A stretch of 64,000 nucleotides of DNA from Oscillospiraceae bacterium (GCA_015063885.1 SVTH01000010.1:46805-110804), one strand, 5' to 3'. Counted from the first letter of the stretch, positions 9,032 through 17,505 are shown. Notes: a model not told the origin generated them from the sequence alone. Translations and numbers: made by a program.

Positions 9032-10316
9032 CATCCGAAAAGGGGATCTGGAATTCGTACGGGAACCCCTCCGTGCCCCCTTTGGCTTCAAAGGGAGATA
9101 CCTCACTGAGCTTTGGCAGACGGTGGCAAAGGTGGAAAGCGACAATTTCACCGCCGTGTGCCCCTGCGTGGAAAGCGTCCTTTGGTCGGATGCGGCGGTG
9201 TTTGGGGAGAATCCCCCTGCCGTTTCCTCCGCTATGATGATGATGGTCACCGGCAGAGCCTTGAAGCTGCTGGAAGGAAGCTCCTTTACCACTCCCGAGG
9301 AGGCGATCGAAGGCATTTTGCCCGAGCTGATCTCCTACGCCGCCTCCGTTTGCGGCAGACCCGTGGCGGAGACCTTCGTTTTGAACTCCCTGGTGGGGGT
9401 TGACTTCGCTCTTTGGATGCTGTATGCCAAGGAAAACGGCATCGCCTCCTTCGATGGGCTGATTCCCGCCGACGTGAAGCCTGCCATGGCCCACCGCCAC
9501 ACCGCCCTGGCCCAGATCCCTCTGCTGTCCTATGCGGTGGAGGAAGAGGAGATCAAGCGCTGTCTGGACAGCGGCATTTCTCTTTTGAAAATCAAGATCG
9601 GCAAATCCATCCCCGGCGTTCCCGCTGGGGAAGCGGACATGAAGGCCATGCTGGAGTGGGACATTGCCCGCCTGCAGCAGATCCATACCATCGCCTCCCG
9701 GTACGAAACGCCCCACACCAAGGACGGCAGGATCTTATATTACCTGGACGCCAACGGCAGATACGACAGCCGTTCCCGGCTGGAGGCTCTTCTGGAAGCG
9801 GCGGACAAGATGGGCGCTTTACCCCGCATCGCCTTGCTGGAGGAGCCCTTCGCTCCCGAAAACCATACCTACGTGGGGGATCTTCCCCTGTGTCTCAACG
9901 CCGACGAATCCGCACATTCCCTTGCGGACGTCAAGGCGCGGTTGCAGATGGGGTACAAGGCGGTTGCCCTCAAGCCCATTGCCAAGACCTTGTCCGTGTC
10001 CTTCCGCATGGTGCAGGCCATCCACGAAGCAGGCGGACAATGCCTCTGCGCCGATTTGACGGTCAACCCCTTGCTGGCGGAATGGAACAAGCAGTTCGCC
10101 GCCCGTATCGCCCCCTTGGCAGGGATGAAGGTGGGTTGCGTGGAGATCAACGGCGACCAGAACTATTCCCGCTGGGAGGATCTGAAGACCCTGCTTCCCG
10201 CCGGCCTAAACCCCGCCCCCCTGCAAAACGGCGTGTTCCCCCTGGACGACGCCTTCTTTGCCCACAGCGGTAGGCTGTTTGAGGAAAACGGATATCATAC
10301 CTGCTTTGCGAAATAA
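9018..10316 (+). CDS. Enolase-superfamily (mandelate racemase/muconate-lactonizing-like) enzyme
   Basis: A 432-residue protein with the enolase-superfamily barrel: KIKIG at about 191-195 (candidate catalytic Lys), LDANGRYD with metal ligand Asp244, LLEEPF with Glu275, LNADES near 297 and ALKP with Lys319. It is therefore likely a Mg-dependent enzyme that abstracts a proton alpha to a carboxylate, such as a dipeptide epimerase, sugar-acid dehydratase or racemase; the substrate cannot be read from the sequence. The protein is longer than most members, with an insertion between the first lysine pair and the first metal ligand. It overlaps coaD by 14 bases, so it is coupled to it. Confidence 0.75.
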   Translation: MKKINIRKGDLEFVREPLRAPFGFKGRYLTELWQTVAKVESDNFTAVCPCVESVLWSDAAVFGENPPAVSSAMMMMVTGRALKLLEGSSFTTPEEAIEGILPELISYAASVCGRPVAETFVLNSLVGVDFALWMLYAKENGIASFDGLIPADVKPAMAHRHTALAQIPLLSYAVEEEEIKRCLDSGISLLKIKIGKSIPGVPAGEADMKAMLEWDIARLQQIHTIASRYETPHTKDGRILYYLDANGRYDSRSRLEALLEAADKMGALPRIALLEEPFAPENHTYVGDLPLCLNADESAHSLADVKARLQMGYKAVALKPIAKTLSVSFRMVQAIHEAGGQCLCADLTVNPLLAEWNKQFAARIAPLAGMKVGCVEINGDQNYSRWEDLKTLLPAGLNPAPLQNGVFPLDDAFFAHSGRLFEENGYHTCFAK

Positions 10317-10321
10317 AAACG

Positions 10322-10355
10322 AAAGACACGGCTGACAAAAAGCCGTGTCTTTTTT
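10322..10355 (+). terminator. Intrinsic terminator after the enolase-superfamily gene
   Basis: AAAGACACGGC pairs with GCCGTGTCTTT around a 9-base loop, followed by a T run. It ends the uvrC-rsmD-coaD unit. Confidence 0.9.
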
Positions 10356-10416
10356 CGTGAACAGAGGAACGAGGGAGGTTTTTGGCACAACGAAGAGAGC
10401 CTTCTCACCCCGGAAC

Positions 10417-10832
10417 GTCATTCTGAGCGGAGCCGCGGGAAAGGGGGAAAGGATAGAAAAGAAAAGGCTCTCCCGCGGCGGAGTCGAAGTTTTCGTAGTC
10501 GAGGCGCAGCCGAGCGGAGAAAACCAAGGGAGGCTTGCCTCCCGCAGGGATATGGTTTGGAATTAGATCAACCTTTCTGTAACGCAAGAACTGTTTTAAG
10601 TAACTGACGGAACGAAAAAAGCGGTATAGCAAATGGGGTACCATACCCTCAAAAAATGCTTGGCATTTTTTGACTCTTATGCGGGCTCACGCCGCTCATA
10701 AGAGATCGACTCGTGCGGGTTGTTCCCTTGTGCACAGCCGCAGCGCCTCTATCCCGCACTCGCTCAGAGTGACAAATAGGGGGGTGGCGTTGTCGATATA
10801 CGTAGCGGTTATTGAGCTATATCAATTCGACT
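10417..10832. repeat. Tandem non-coding repeat, copy A (about 416 bp)
   Basis: This unit begins with GTCATTCTGAGCGGAGCCG and repeats directly after itself at 10833. It holds several inverted repeats: GGGAGGC/GCCTCCC, GGGTA/TACCC at 10636-10648, AAAAAATGC/GCATTTTTT at 10651-10671, and CTCTTAT/ATAAGAG at 10674-10704. Short frames on the minus strand inside it look like repeat translations, not genes. No transposase or RNA-gene signature was recognised. The opening words resemble the CATTCTGAGC intergenic repeats seen widely in gut bacteria; that comparison is from memory. Confidence 0.85.
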
Positions 10833-11249
10833 GTCATTCTGAGCGGAGCCGCGGCGGGATGGGTAGGATTAGAGAAACGAAGGCTCTCCCGCGGCGGAGT
10901 CGAAGTTTTCGTAGTCGAGGCGTAGCCGAGCGGAGAAAACCAAGGGAGGCTTGCCTCCCGCAGGGATATGGTTTGGAATTAGATCAACCTTTCTGTAACG
11001 CAAGAACTGTTTTAAGTAACTGACGGAACGAAAAAAGCGGTATAGCAAATGGGGTACCATACCCTCAAAAAATGCTTGGCATTTTTTGACTCTTATTCGG
11101 GCTCACGCCGCTCATAAGAGTTCGACTCGCGCGGGTTGTTTCCTTGTGCACAGCCGCAGCGGCTCTATCCCGCACTCGCTCAGAGTGACAAACAGGGGGG
11201 GTGGCGTTGTCGATATACGTAGCGGTTATTGAGCTATATCAATTCGACT
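10833..11249. repeat. Tandem non-coding repeat, copy B (about 417 bp)
   Basis: Second copy of the unit, nearly identical to copy A by eye over its last 350 bases. Differences include GCGGG versus TCGGG in the CTCTTAT stem-loop, and a more diverged stretch of about 40 bases near the 5' end. It keeps the same set of inverted repeats. A third partial start (GTCATTTCTAAGC) follows at 11250. Confidence 0.85.
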
Positions 11250-11420
11250 GTCATTTCTAAGCACACCAACCCTGCGGGTTGGCGAGCCGCGGAGAAGGGT
11301 ACAAGTTTACATTCAAAGGGGGGAGATCAGACTTCGAGGAGATTCCTCAACCTGCAAGCAGGTCTTGGTTTTACTTGCAAACCGTACCTCAAGGATGACA
11401 GTGCCCCTTGTCTCCCCAAA
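11250..11420. repeat. Degenerate repeat tail with palindrome
   Basis: This stretch starts like a third copy of the 417-bp unit and then departs. It contains a perfect palindrome CCAACCC-TGC-GGGTTGG at 11266-11282. Short words near its end (GAGATTCCTCAAC, CTCAAGGATGACAG) are typical of stem-loop intergenic repeats. No gene is supported here. Confidence 0.5.
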
Positions 11421-11457
11421 ACACCGTAAAAAACCTCCTATTCCTCCCTTCTTTTTC

Positions 11458-11486
11458 TTGACAAACCGCCTCGTTTGTTCTATACT
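11458..11486 (+). promoter_or_regulatory. Sigma-A-type promoter for the dehydrogenase gene
   Basis: Consensus TTGACA at 11458-11463 and TATACT at 11481-11486 with 17 bp between, 34 bp before the start codon. Confidence 0.88.
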
Positions 11487-11519
11487 GTAAAAAAATACTA
11501 ACGTAAAGGAACGCACAAT

Positions 11520-12509
11520 ATGGAAAAAATCGCTCTTATCATGGATCCCGGCACCCGGGACATGGTCATCAATCAAAAAACCATCGACAGACTCTCCAAG
11601 ATCGGCGAAGTGGTCATGAACCAAGGCGGCAACAACGTAGGGAGCGTAAAGCCCCTTCTGCAGGACGCCACCGTTTGCGTCACCTCCTGGGGAAGCACCC
11701 CTCTGGACGAGGAGCTGTTGGCCGTCTGCCCCGATTTGAAGATCCTCATCCACGCCGCAGGCAGTGTAAAGCCCGTGGTTTCCGACGCTTTGTGGGCAAA
11801 GGGTGTCCGTGTGGCTTCCAGCGCTCCCATGCTGTCCATGGGCGTTTCCGAGACGGCTTTGGGCTTCACCATTTCCGCCTCCAAGAACTTCTACAATCTG
11901 AACGCCAATCTCCATAACGGCTTGTGGGAAGAAGGGAAGAAGGACATCCGCGAGCTGTACGAGCTGACCATCGGCGTTATCAGCGGCGGCTGGGCAGGCA
12001 GACATTACATCGAGCTACTGCAGCCCTTCAACGTGGACATTCTGCTGTACGATCCCTTCGTGTCCGAAGAAACTGCCGCATCCTGGGGCTGCCGCAAGGC
12101 TTCCTTTGAGGAGATTTTGGAGAAGGCGGACATTATCTCCATCCACGCACCTTCTATTCCCGAGACCTACCATATGTTCAACGCCGAGACCCTGGCAAAG
12201 ATGAAGAAGGACGCTATCCTTATCAACACCGCCCGCGGCTCCCTCATCGACGAGGAGGCGCTGTACAACCATATGAAGGCGGGCAACCTGAAGTACGCTT
12301 GCCTGGACGTGTTCGATCCCGAACCCCCGGCGGCTGACCATCCCCTGCGCACTCTGCCTAACTGCATCATGACCCCCCATCTGGCAGGCCTTGCCGCCAA
12401 CGGTCTGAAGAAGATCGGCCAGCACGTCTGCGAGGAGCTGGAGCGCTTCCTGGCAGGGGAGAAGCTTCTTGCAGAAGTAACCAAGGAAATGCTTGCAAAG
12501 ATGGCGTAA
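11520..12509 (+). CDS. D-isomer-specific 2-hydroxyacid dehydrogenase family protein
   Basis: A 329-residue NAD-dependent dehydrogenase of the D-2-hydroxyacid type (phosphoglycerate dehydrogenase/glyoxylate reductase superfamily). The C-terminal Rossmann part shows LTIGVISGGWAGR as a variant dinucleotide loop, DIISIHAPSIPET, the INTARGSLIDEEAL block with the catalytic Arg, and PHLAG with the catalytic His; an acidic DVFDPEPP lies between them. The nucleotide-binding loop is not the usual GxGxxG, so cofactor preference is open. The substrate is unknown. It has its own consensus promoter and AAAGGA ribosome site and is followed by stem-loop repeats, so it appears to be a single-gene unit. Confidence 0.85.
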   Translation: MEKIALIMDPGTRDMVINQKTIDRLSKIGEVVMNQGGNNVGSVKPLLQDATVCVTSWGSTPLDEELLAVCPDLKILIHAAGSVKPVVSDALWAKGVRVASSAPMLSMGVSETALGFTISASKNFYNLNANLHNGLWEEGKKDIRELYELTIGVISGGWAGRHYIELLQPFNVDILLYDPFVSEETAASWGCRKASFEEILEKADIISIHAPSIPETYHMFNAETLAKMKKDAILINTARGSLIDEEALYNHMKAGNLKYACLDVFDPEPPAADHPLRTLPNCIMTPHLAGLAANGLKKIGQHVCEELERFLAGEKLLAEVTKEMLAKMA

Positions 12510-12513
12510 TGAA

Positions 12514-12567
12514 TCGCTACGCTCTCGGTAGAAAACCAACGGTTTTCTACCGGGTTTTCGCGCCCCT
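12514..12567. repeat. Stem-loop repeat, copy 1
   Basis: The word TCGCTACGCTCTCGGTAGAAA is followed by a perfect hairpin CGGTAGAAAACC-AAC-GGTTTTCTACCG and TTTTCGCGCCCC. It is followed by two more dyads, CGCGCCCC/GGGGCGCG and TTTTTTGCGT/ACGCAAAAAA. A second copy lies at 12699. The region between the dehydrogenase and the DUF4855 gene is filled by these and holds no gene. Confidence 0.75.
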
Positions 12568-12698
12568 TCCGCGGGGCGCGTGCCCCTTGCGGGGTTCCTC
12601 GCTACGCTCGGAATTTTTTGCGTCCGTACGCAAAAAACCAAATCGGAGTCTTTCGCCCGCAGTGAATGCGGGCTAGCGACGCAATTTTCATTGTATGG

Positions 12699-12752
12699 TC
12701 GCTACGCTCTCGGTAGAAATCCAACGGTTTTCTGCCGGTTTTCGCGCCCCTT
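12699..12752. repeat. Stem-loop repeat, copy 2
   Basis: A near copy of the stem-loop at 12514: TCGCTACGCTCTCGGTAGAAA, then TCCAACGGTTTTCTGCCGG, TTTTCGCGCCCC and a T run. Two base changes weaken the stem. The T run may act as a terminator. Confidence 0.7.
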
Positions 12753-12773
12753 TTTTAGAAAATGGAGAACCCT

Positions 12774-14396
12774 ATGTACTATGCGAACAAACCCATCACC
12801 AAATGTGAACCCATTTATTGCGAAACCCCTTCCAAGGAGAAGGTAAACCTCCTCCGCGGCCTGCCCATCCACGGCATCGAAGAGAAGGAGTTCTTCTCCA
12901 ACCCCGGGGAGCGGGCAGAACGGAACTACGACACCGATTGCATGCTGCTCACCGACGGGGAGTATTCTCCCGACCGCCGCTACCCCAACCCCCAGTGGTT
13001 CCATATCCACGGCGGCGGAGGGCGTGTCATCACCTTCAAACTGCCCTACCTGTGTGCGGTGGAGGGCTTCTGCATGAACACCTGCCGCGACGACGTGGTG
13101 GCAGTCCGTTCTCCCCGTTACACCAAGATCCGTGTTTCTGCCGACGGCGAGACTTTTGAGACCGTCTACGAGGCGGACACCCGCACCCACCGCGACCTGC
13201 GGATCATTCCCATCAAGGGAGACTTCGCCCCCGTGCAGGCGTTGTACGTCCAGGTGGTCATCGACGTGGTGCACCACGTTTACATCGACGAATTGGAGAT
13301 CTACGGCTGTACCGACGTGACGGACGTTCCTCTGCCCGTGGCGGACGATAAGCCTGTCTTCAACGAATTCCCCGGCCCCGTGGAGGTGAACGCATTCCCT
13401 CCCGACGACGTCATGGGCTCCAACAACATCCTGCTCACCTACAACTACCGTCCCGTGGACGAGGATCAGGGCTTCCGCACCCCCGAGGATTACTTCCCCT
13501 TGGTGGCGTATCTGGATAAAGAAGGAAACGTCAAGGACACCTTCATGGACGGCTTCCTGTTCCTTCCCGACGTGTCCTTCGATTTCAGCCCCCGCGGTCA
13601 GCACGCCGAGGGCTGGCAGGACTATATGGACAGCGTTTTCGTCCCCGGTAAGAACTTAGACGCTCTGAACGCCACTGCTAAGAAGGTGGGCACCGCCCTG
13701 GGCAACCCCGACCACACCGTGGGAGTCTACTTCACCATTCTGTATACCTTTACGGGGTATGATGATTTCGGTACGGTGAACGGGGAACACCTGGTGTTCG
13801 ACAACCCGGAAAGCCGCAAGAAGGCCATCCGCTGGATGATCGATTCCATGATCGAACGCTACAAGGCGGGGAACTACGGCAACACGGAGCTGAGAGGCTT
13901 CTATTGGTTCGAGGAGGCCTTGAACCCCACCGACCGCTACGAGGAGGAGCTGATCCGCTTCGCCTGCGAGTACGTGCAGTCCAAGGGCTACAAGTGCTTC
14001 TGGATCCCTTATTTCTGCGCCCTGGGCTACGAGCATTGGCAGAGATACGGCTTCGACATCGCTTGTATGCAGCCCAACTATATGTTCGACCTTTCCATCC
14101 CCAAATCCCGCTTGTACGATACGGCAAAGGAAGCCAAGCGCATGGGCATGTGCGTGGAGCTGGAGGTTTGGCAGATCCGTGAGGATCCCGACGGCATCAT
14201 CGACCACCCCGAGCATATCCGGAGATTTATCGAATACCTGGAGGTTGGCGCGGAAACCGGCTATATGAATACCTCCAAAATGTACTACCACGGAAGCCGC
14301 TTCAAGGGCTGCATTTCCAACGGATGGAAGAGCAAAAACCCCCTCTACCGTGAAATGTACGACAAGACCTATCTGTTCGCCAAGAAAAAGCTGTAA
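12774..14396 (+). CDS. DUF4855-family protein, probable carbohydrate-related (beta/alpha)8 protein
   Basis: A 540-residue cytoplasmic-looking protein with no signal peptide. Residues about 1-200 contain a beta-rich module (FKLPYLCAVEGFC, YTKIRVSADGETF, VHHVYIDELEIYG) like a discoidin/carbohydrate-binding domain. The rest resembles DUF4855, with LLTYNYR, DGFLFLPDVSFD, FYWFEEALNP and CFWIPYF segments; that family is thought to be glycoside-hydrolase-like, but no activity is assigned. GGAG at 12764-12767 supports the ATG at 12774 over the ATG at 12762, which has no ribosome site. Confidence 0.65.
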   Translation: MYYANKPITKCEPIYCETPSKEKVNLLRGLPIHGIEEKEFFSNPGERAERNYDTDCMLLTDGEYSPDRRYPNPQWFHIHGGGGRVITFKLPYLCAVEGFCMNTCRDDVVAVRSPRYTKIRVSADGETFETVYEADTRTHRDLRIIPIKGDFAPVQALYVQVVIDVVHHVYIDELEIYGCTDVTDVPLPVADDKPVFNEFPGPVEVNAFPPDDVMGSNNILLTYNYRPVDEDQGFRTPEDYFPLVAYLDKEGNVKDTFMDGFLFLPDVSFDFSPRGQHAEGWQDYMDSVFVPGKNLDALNATAKKVGTALGNPDHTVGVYFTILYTFTGYDDFGTVNGEHLVFDNPESRKKAIRWMIDSMIERYKAGNYGNTELRGFYWFEEALNPTDRYEEELIRFACEYVQSKGYKCFWIPYFCALGYEHWQRYGFDIACMQPNYMFDLSIPKSRLYDTAKEAKRMGMCVELEVWQIREDPDGIIDHPEHIRRFIEYLEVGAETGYMNTSKMYYHGSRFKGCISNGWKSKNPLYREMYDKTYLFAKKKL

Positions 14397-14411
14397 GAAA
14401 GGAAGACTGCT

Positions 14412-15005
14412 ATGCGGATCCATAAAGCATCCCTCGTCTGGCAAGGTGTAAAAGCCGGCATCCAGCTGTTGCCGTGCGGGTTCATCGCCTCCGTGATGGT
14501 CTTCTACGTCATTCTGTACCTTGCGGGCTTTGAGGCCACGGAAGGTGAAACCGATACCTTCCTCTTTGCGTTGGTTACGGGTGGGTTGTTCTCTTTGGCG
14601 TTTTGGCGGGGCTGTGTCAATCTTGCCTTGCTTTTGAAGCTGAGAAGATACAACAAGGCCGTGGAGCTACTTGCTCCCGAGAGCTTGGAGGAGCTGTCCC
14701 GCGGGGTGCTGGAGCGTCCGGAAAAGGTACAAAAAGCCCTTGCCCGTATGATCCGCCTGCATTTGATCTCCGCGGTTCCCTATCATTCCGTGGCAGATTT
14801 TACGGTGTCTTCCGCCTCTGCAGAGCCCCAAGCGGCGCCTGCCCCGGAGGAGGCGGCCGAGGAAACACGGGAGATCGATCCCGATTTCTCCCAAGCTCCC
14901 GAGGAAAAGGTTACCGTCACCTGTCCCCATTGCCGCGGGGTGAGCATCATCACCAAAGGCACCCAAGCTCCCTGCGACTACTGCAAAAAGATCATTCAAG
15001 GATAG
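14412..15005 (+). CDS. Two-helix membrane protein with C-terminal zinc ribbon
   Basis: A 197-residue protein not recognised as a named family. Two hydrophobic segments (about residues 20-42 and 54-75) are followed by a cytoplasmic helical part, a Pro/Ala/Glu-rich linker (about 130-160) and a C-terminal CPHC-x14-CDYC zinc-ribbon. It begins 15 bases after the DUF4855 gene behind an AGAAAGGAAG ribosome site and ends at a terminator, so the two are probably cotranscribed. Function unknown. Confidence 0.7.
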   Translation: MRIHKASLVWQGVKAGIQLLPCGFIASVMVFYVILYLAGFEATEGETDTFLFALVTGGLFSLAFWRGCVNLALLLKLRRYNKAVELLAPESLEELSRGVLERPEKVQKALARMIRLHLISAVPYHSVADFTVSSASAEPQAAPAPEEAAEETREIDPDFSQAPEEKVTVTCPHCRGVSIITKGTQAPCDYCKKIIQG

Positions 15006-15011
15006 AAACAA

Positions 15012-15040
15012 AAACGCTGCCTGAAACAAGGCAGCGTTTA
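15012..15040. terminator. Bidirectional terminator hairpin between convergent genes
   Basis: AAACGCTGCCT pairs with AGGCAGCGTTT around a 6-base loop. It lies between the zinc-ribbon gene and the convergent XRE gene and includes the last codon of the latter. Confidence 0.8.
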
Positions 15041-15283
15041 TTGTTCTAAATCCAAATGCTCGGGATTGAAAAGATCGTCGTCCAAGAACTCCCCCAGAGA
15101 CATATCAAACCCTTTGGCTAAAAGGATGACGGTGCTCAGCGTCACCGTTTTGTTTCGTCCGTTCATGATGCATTGCATACTTCCGTGTTGGATCCCCGAT
15201 TCCTGCTCTAAGCGGTATTGGGTCATCCCTTTTTCCAACAAAAGCTTGGAAATACGCTTTGCCACAGCATCGTTTACCGTCAA
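15038..15283 (-). CDS. Small XRE-family helix-turn-helix regulator
   Basis: An 81-residue single HTH_3 domain: LLEKGMTQYRLEQESGIQHGSMQCIMNGRNKTVTLSTVILLAKGFDMSLGEFLDDDLF. The recognition helix is SGIQHGSMQCIM. Such proteins repress or activate nearby promoters. The upstream region contains direct repeats and a palindrome that could be its operator. No toxin partner is evident. Confidence 0.85.
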   Translation of the reverse strand: MTVNDAVAKRISKLLLEKGMTQYRLEQESGIQHGSMQCIMNGRNKTVTLSTVILLAKGFDMSLGEFLDDDLFNPEHLDLEQ

Positions 15284-15310
15284 AGCCCTTCTCCTTATCG
15301 TGTGAAGATT

Positions 15311-15370
15311 TACCTACTCATATTGTAGCAAGAAAAAATACAAATTATAAGAAGGTATACCTACATATAT
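15311..15370. promoter_or_regulatory. Putative operator region of the XRE gene
   Basis: The word TACCTACTCATAT at 15311-15323 recurs as TACCTACATATAT at 15358-15370, and AGGTATACCT at 15353-15362 is a perfect palindrome. The region separates the XRE gene from an opposing strong ribosome site at about 15371, so a divergent promoter is likely. The operator role is inference. Confidence 0.4.
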
Positions 15371-15384
15371 GGAGGAAGAGTGCT

Positions 15385-15615
15385 ATGACGGTTTCTTTTT
15401 GCAGACATACTGATTTTTCGGAACTGCGGAGCAAGAAGAAGCACGAAAAACGGGACGCCGTGGACGTCGTCCCCTACAAACCCGCAACAAACGTTGATCG
15501 AAACAATACTCCGGGTCACGCAATAGGGAAAGGCGAAAACCGATTTGTTGCCATTCTTGCTGCGGGAGAATATGTTGTTTATTCAGCTTTGCCGTTTCGT
15601 GTTTGTAGGGGCTGA
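15385..15615 (+). CDS. Doubtful 76-residue ORF running into a stem-loop repeat
   Basis: GGAGG at 15371-15375 sits 9 bases before the ATG at 15385, a better ribosome site than chance usually gives. However, from about residue 22 the frame reads through an inverted-repeat element (DAVDVVPYK is typical repeat-derived peptide), and no domain is recognised. Either a short gene was truncated by insertion of the repeat, leaving its start, or the frame is not used. Confidence 0.25.
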   Translation: MTVSFCRHTDFSELRSKKKHEKRDAVDVVPYKPATNVDRNNTPGHAIGKGENRFVAILAAGEYVVYSALPFRVCRG

Positions 15616-15650
15616 CGTCTCGCCGCCGCAGGCGGCATCGGCAGCCCACA
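15452..15650. repeat. Inverted-repeat element (MITE-like)
   Basis: CCCCTACAAAC at 15471-15481 is exactly inverted as GTTTGTAGGGG at 15601-15611. Each arm extends outward into its own hairpin: GGGACG/CGTCCC on the left and GGGCTG.../CGGCAGCCC around GCCG/CGGC on the right. The enclosed 119 bases carry no recognisable gene. This form fits a miniature non-autonomous element or a compound intergenic repeat. Confidence 0.55.
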
Positions 15651-15735
15651 TAAAAATGCTCGGGAAAGAAACCGCCGGTCACATTCCCGCCCGCCCCTGC
15701 ATATAGTAACAACAAGGGAAAGGAGCGGATACACA

Positions 15736-17505
15736 TTGGCAGAGAGCAGAGGAACATTGGAAGTCACCGTTCTGACGGCGGACGGGGGGATCTTAGAAGG
15801 GGCGACGGTGATCCTGACGGGAGGCTCCCGCGGCTCCATGACGGAGATCAGCAACGGGGCGGGATTTGCCTCCTTCTCCGTGCCCACGGGTTCTGCGGTG
15901 AGCAGTCAGACCCCCAACCCCAGGGAACGGCCTTACGTGACGGTGGATCTGCGGATCGTGATCCGCGGGTACATCACGGTGAGCATCATCGGGGAGCAGA
16001 TATTCCCGAATCAGACCACCAAGCAGACTGTCCGCATGGAGGTGCTGACAGCCACCCCCAACGAGCTGGAAAAAATCATCATCATCCCGGAGCACAAAAT
16101 ATATACCAACCGTGCCGACGTGCGGCTTCCCGAGGAGGACGCCCTGCCTGCGGCTGTTACGGAGATCCCCCGCAGGGTGGTGGTGCCGGAGAACATACGG
16201 GTCCACTTAGGCCCTCCCGGTGCCAACGTGCGCACGGTGACGGTGCCCTTCATCGACTATATCAAAAACGTGGCCAGCAGCGAGATCTACCCCACCTGGC
16301 CCACCAATTCCTTGATCGCCAACGTCATTGCCCAGGTGTCCTTGACGCTGAACCGTCTGTACACCGAGTGGTACCCCTCCCAGGGGTACGATTTCGACAT
16401 CACCAGCTCCACCGCCTACGACCAGTATTACGTTCACGAGCGGGGGATCTTTGAAACCATCGACACGGTGGTGGACGGGTATTTCACCAATTACATCGCC
16501 GCCCGGCGGCGGTTGGAGCCCTTGTTCGCCGAATATTGCGACGGCGCCAATACCACCTGCGACGGCATGAGCCAATGGGGCACGGTGTCCCTGGCACGGA
16601 AGAACTACACCCCTTTGCAGATTTTGCAGTATTACTACGGCAACGAGATCGAGCTTCGCACCGCACAGGTGCAGGAGGTAGCTCCCGAATCCTTCCCCGG
16701 TGAATTGGAAGCGGGAGACGTTTCCGAAGGGGTGCTCCGCTTGCAGAATCGGCTGAACCGTATTGCCATCGCCTTCCCCGCTATCCCCTTCGTCCTCCCT
16801 GCAGATGGGCGGTTCGGGGAGGCCACCGCCCTGGCGGTAAGGGGGTTCCAACGGCTGTTCCGCCTTACGGAAACGGGAAAGGTGGATCGGGAGACCTGGT
16901 ATCGTATTCAGTATATCTACACTGCGGTGAAAAAGCTGGCGGAGCTGGGAAGTGAAGGGGAATTCCCCCAAACGGACACCTTCCCCGGGCGGGTGCTTCA
17001 GCGGGGAAGCCGGGGCACGGAGGTGCTGAGGATCCAGCAGTATTTGCAGTACATCTCCCGTGAGCTGGGAGAGAACGTGATCCCCACGGTGGAGATAGAC
17101 GGCGTATATGGCGACGAGACCTCTGCGGCGGTACAGCAGTTCCAGAACTACTACGGCCTGGTCCCCACGGGCACGGTGAACGAGGCCACCTGGAACGCCA
17201 TCGTCACCTCCTTTTACGCCCTGGGCGGGGGAGAGACGGACACTCTGCGTCCCTATCCCGGCACGCCCTTGCGGAGAGGCTCCACGGGCGAAAACGTCCG
17301 TTGGCTGCAGACCATGCTGAATGCGGTGTCCACCGTGGACCTGGATATGCCCATGCTGGCGGTGGACGGCATTTTCGGCCCTGCCACAGAGGCTAACGTC
17401 CGCCGCTACCAGCGGAACTACGGCCTGGCAGAGGACGGCATCGTGGGTCCCTTGACCTGGGAATCCTTAACAAAAGAATACGCCCGTATTACGGGCGCAT
17501 CGTAA
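15736..17505 (+). CDS. SpoIID-like domain protein with three peptidoglycan-binding domains
   Basis: A 589-residue protein. Residues about 6-103 form a beta-rich carboxypeptidase-regulatory-like module. Residues about 170-305 resemble SpoIID/amidase-enhancer proteins, with two cysteines in CDGANTTC (268 and 275) and the hallmark DGMSQWG. Three PG_binding_1 repeats follow at about 330-395, 424-497 and 512-582, each with a VDG(V/I)(Y/F)G-type turn. It probably acts on or anchors to peptidoglycan during sporulation. No signal peptide is visible, as for some spore-coat or cortex proteins. The start is TTG at 15736, with AAAGGAG 10 bases upstream; no ATG lies nearby in frame. Confidence 0.8.
   Translation: MAESRGTLEVTVLTADGGILEGATVILTGGSRGSMTEISNGAGFASFSVPTGSAVSSQTPNPRERPYVTVDLRIVIRGYITVSIIGEQIFPNQTTKQTVRMEVLTATPNELEKIIIIPEHKIYTNRADVRLPEEDALPAAVTEIPRRVVVPENIRVHLGPPGANVRTVTVPFIDYIKNVASSEIYPTWPTNSLIANVIAQVSLTLNRLYTEWYPSQGYDFDITSSTAYDQYYVHERGIFETIDTVVDGYFTNYIAARRRLEPLFAEYCDGANTTCDGMSQWGTVSLARKNYTPLQILQYYYGNEIELRTAQVQEVAPESFPGELEAGDVSEGVLRLQNRLNRIAIAFPAIPFVLPADGRFGEATALAVRGFQRLFRLTETGKVDRETWYRIQYIYTAVKKLAELGSEGEFPQTDTFPGRVLQRGSRGTEVLRIQQYLQYISRELGENVIPTVEIDGVYGDETSAAVQQFQNYYGLVPTGTVNEATWNAIVTSFYALGGGETDTLRPYPGTPLRRGSTGENVRWLQTMLNAVSTVDLDMPMLAVDGIFGPATEANVRRYQRNYGLAEDGIVGPLTWESLTKEYARITGAS

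Noticed and set aside
10405..11060. Small frames on the minus strand in the tandem repeat (FRSVSYLKQFLRYRK)
   Set aside because: They exist in both repeat copies only because the DNA is repeated; no ribosome site and no recognised family.
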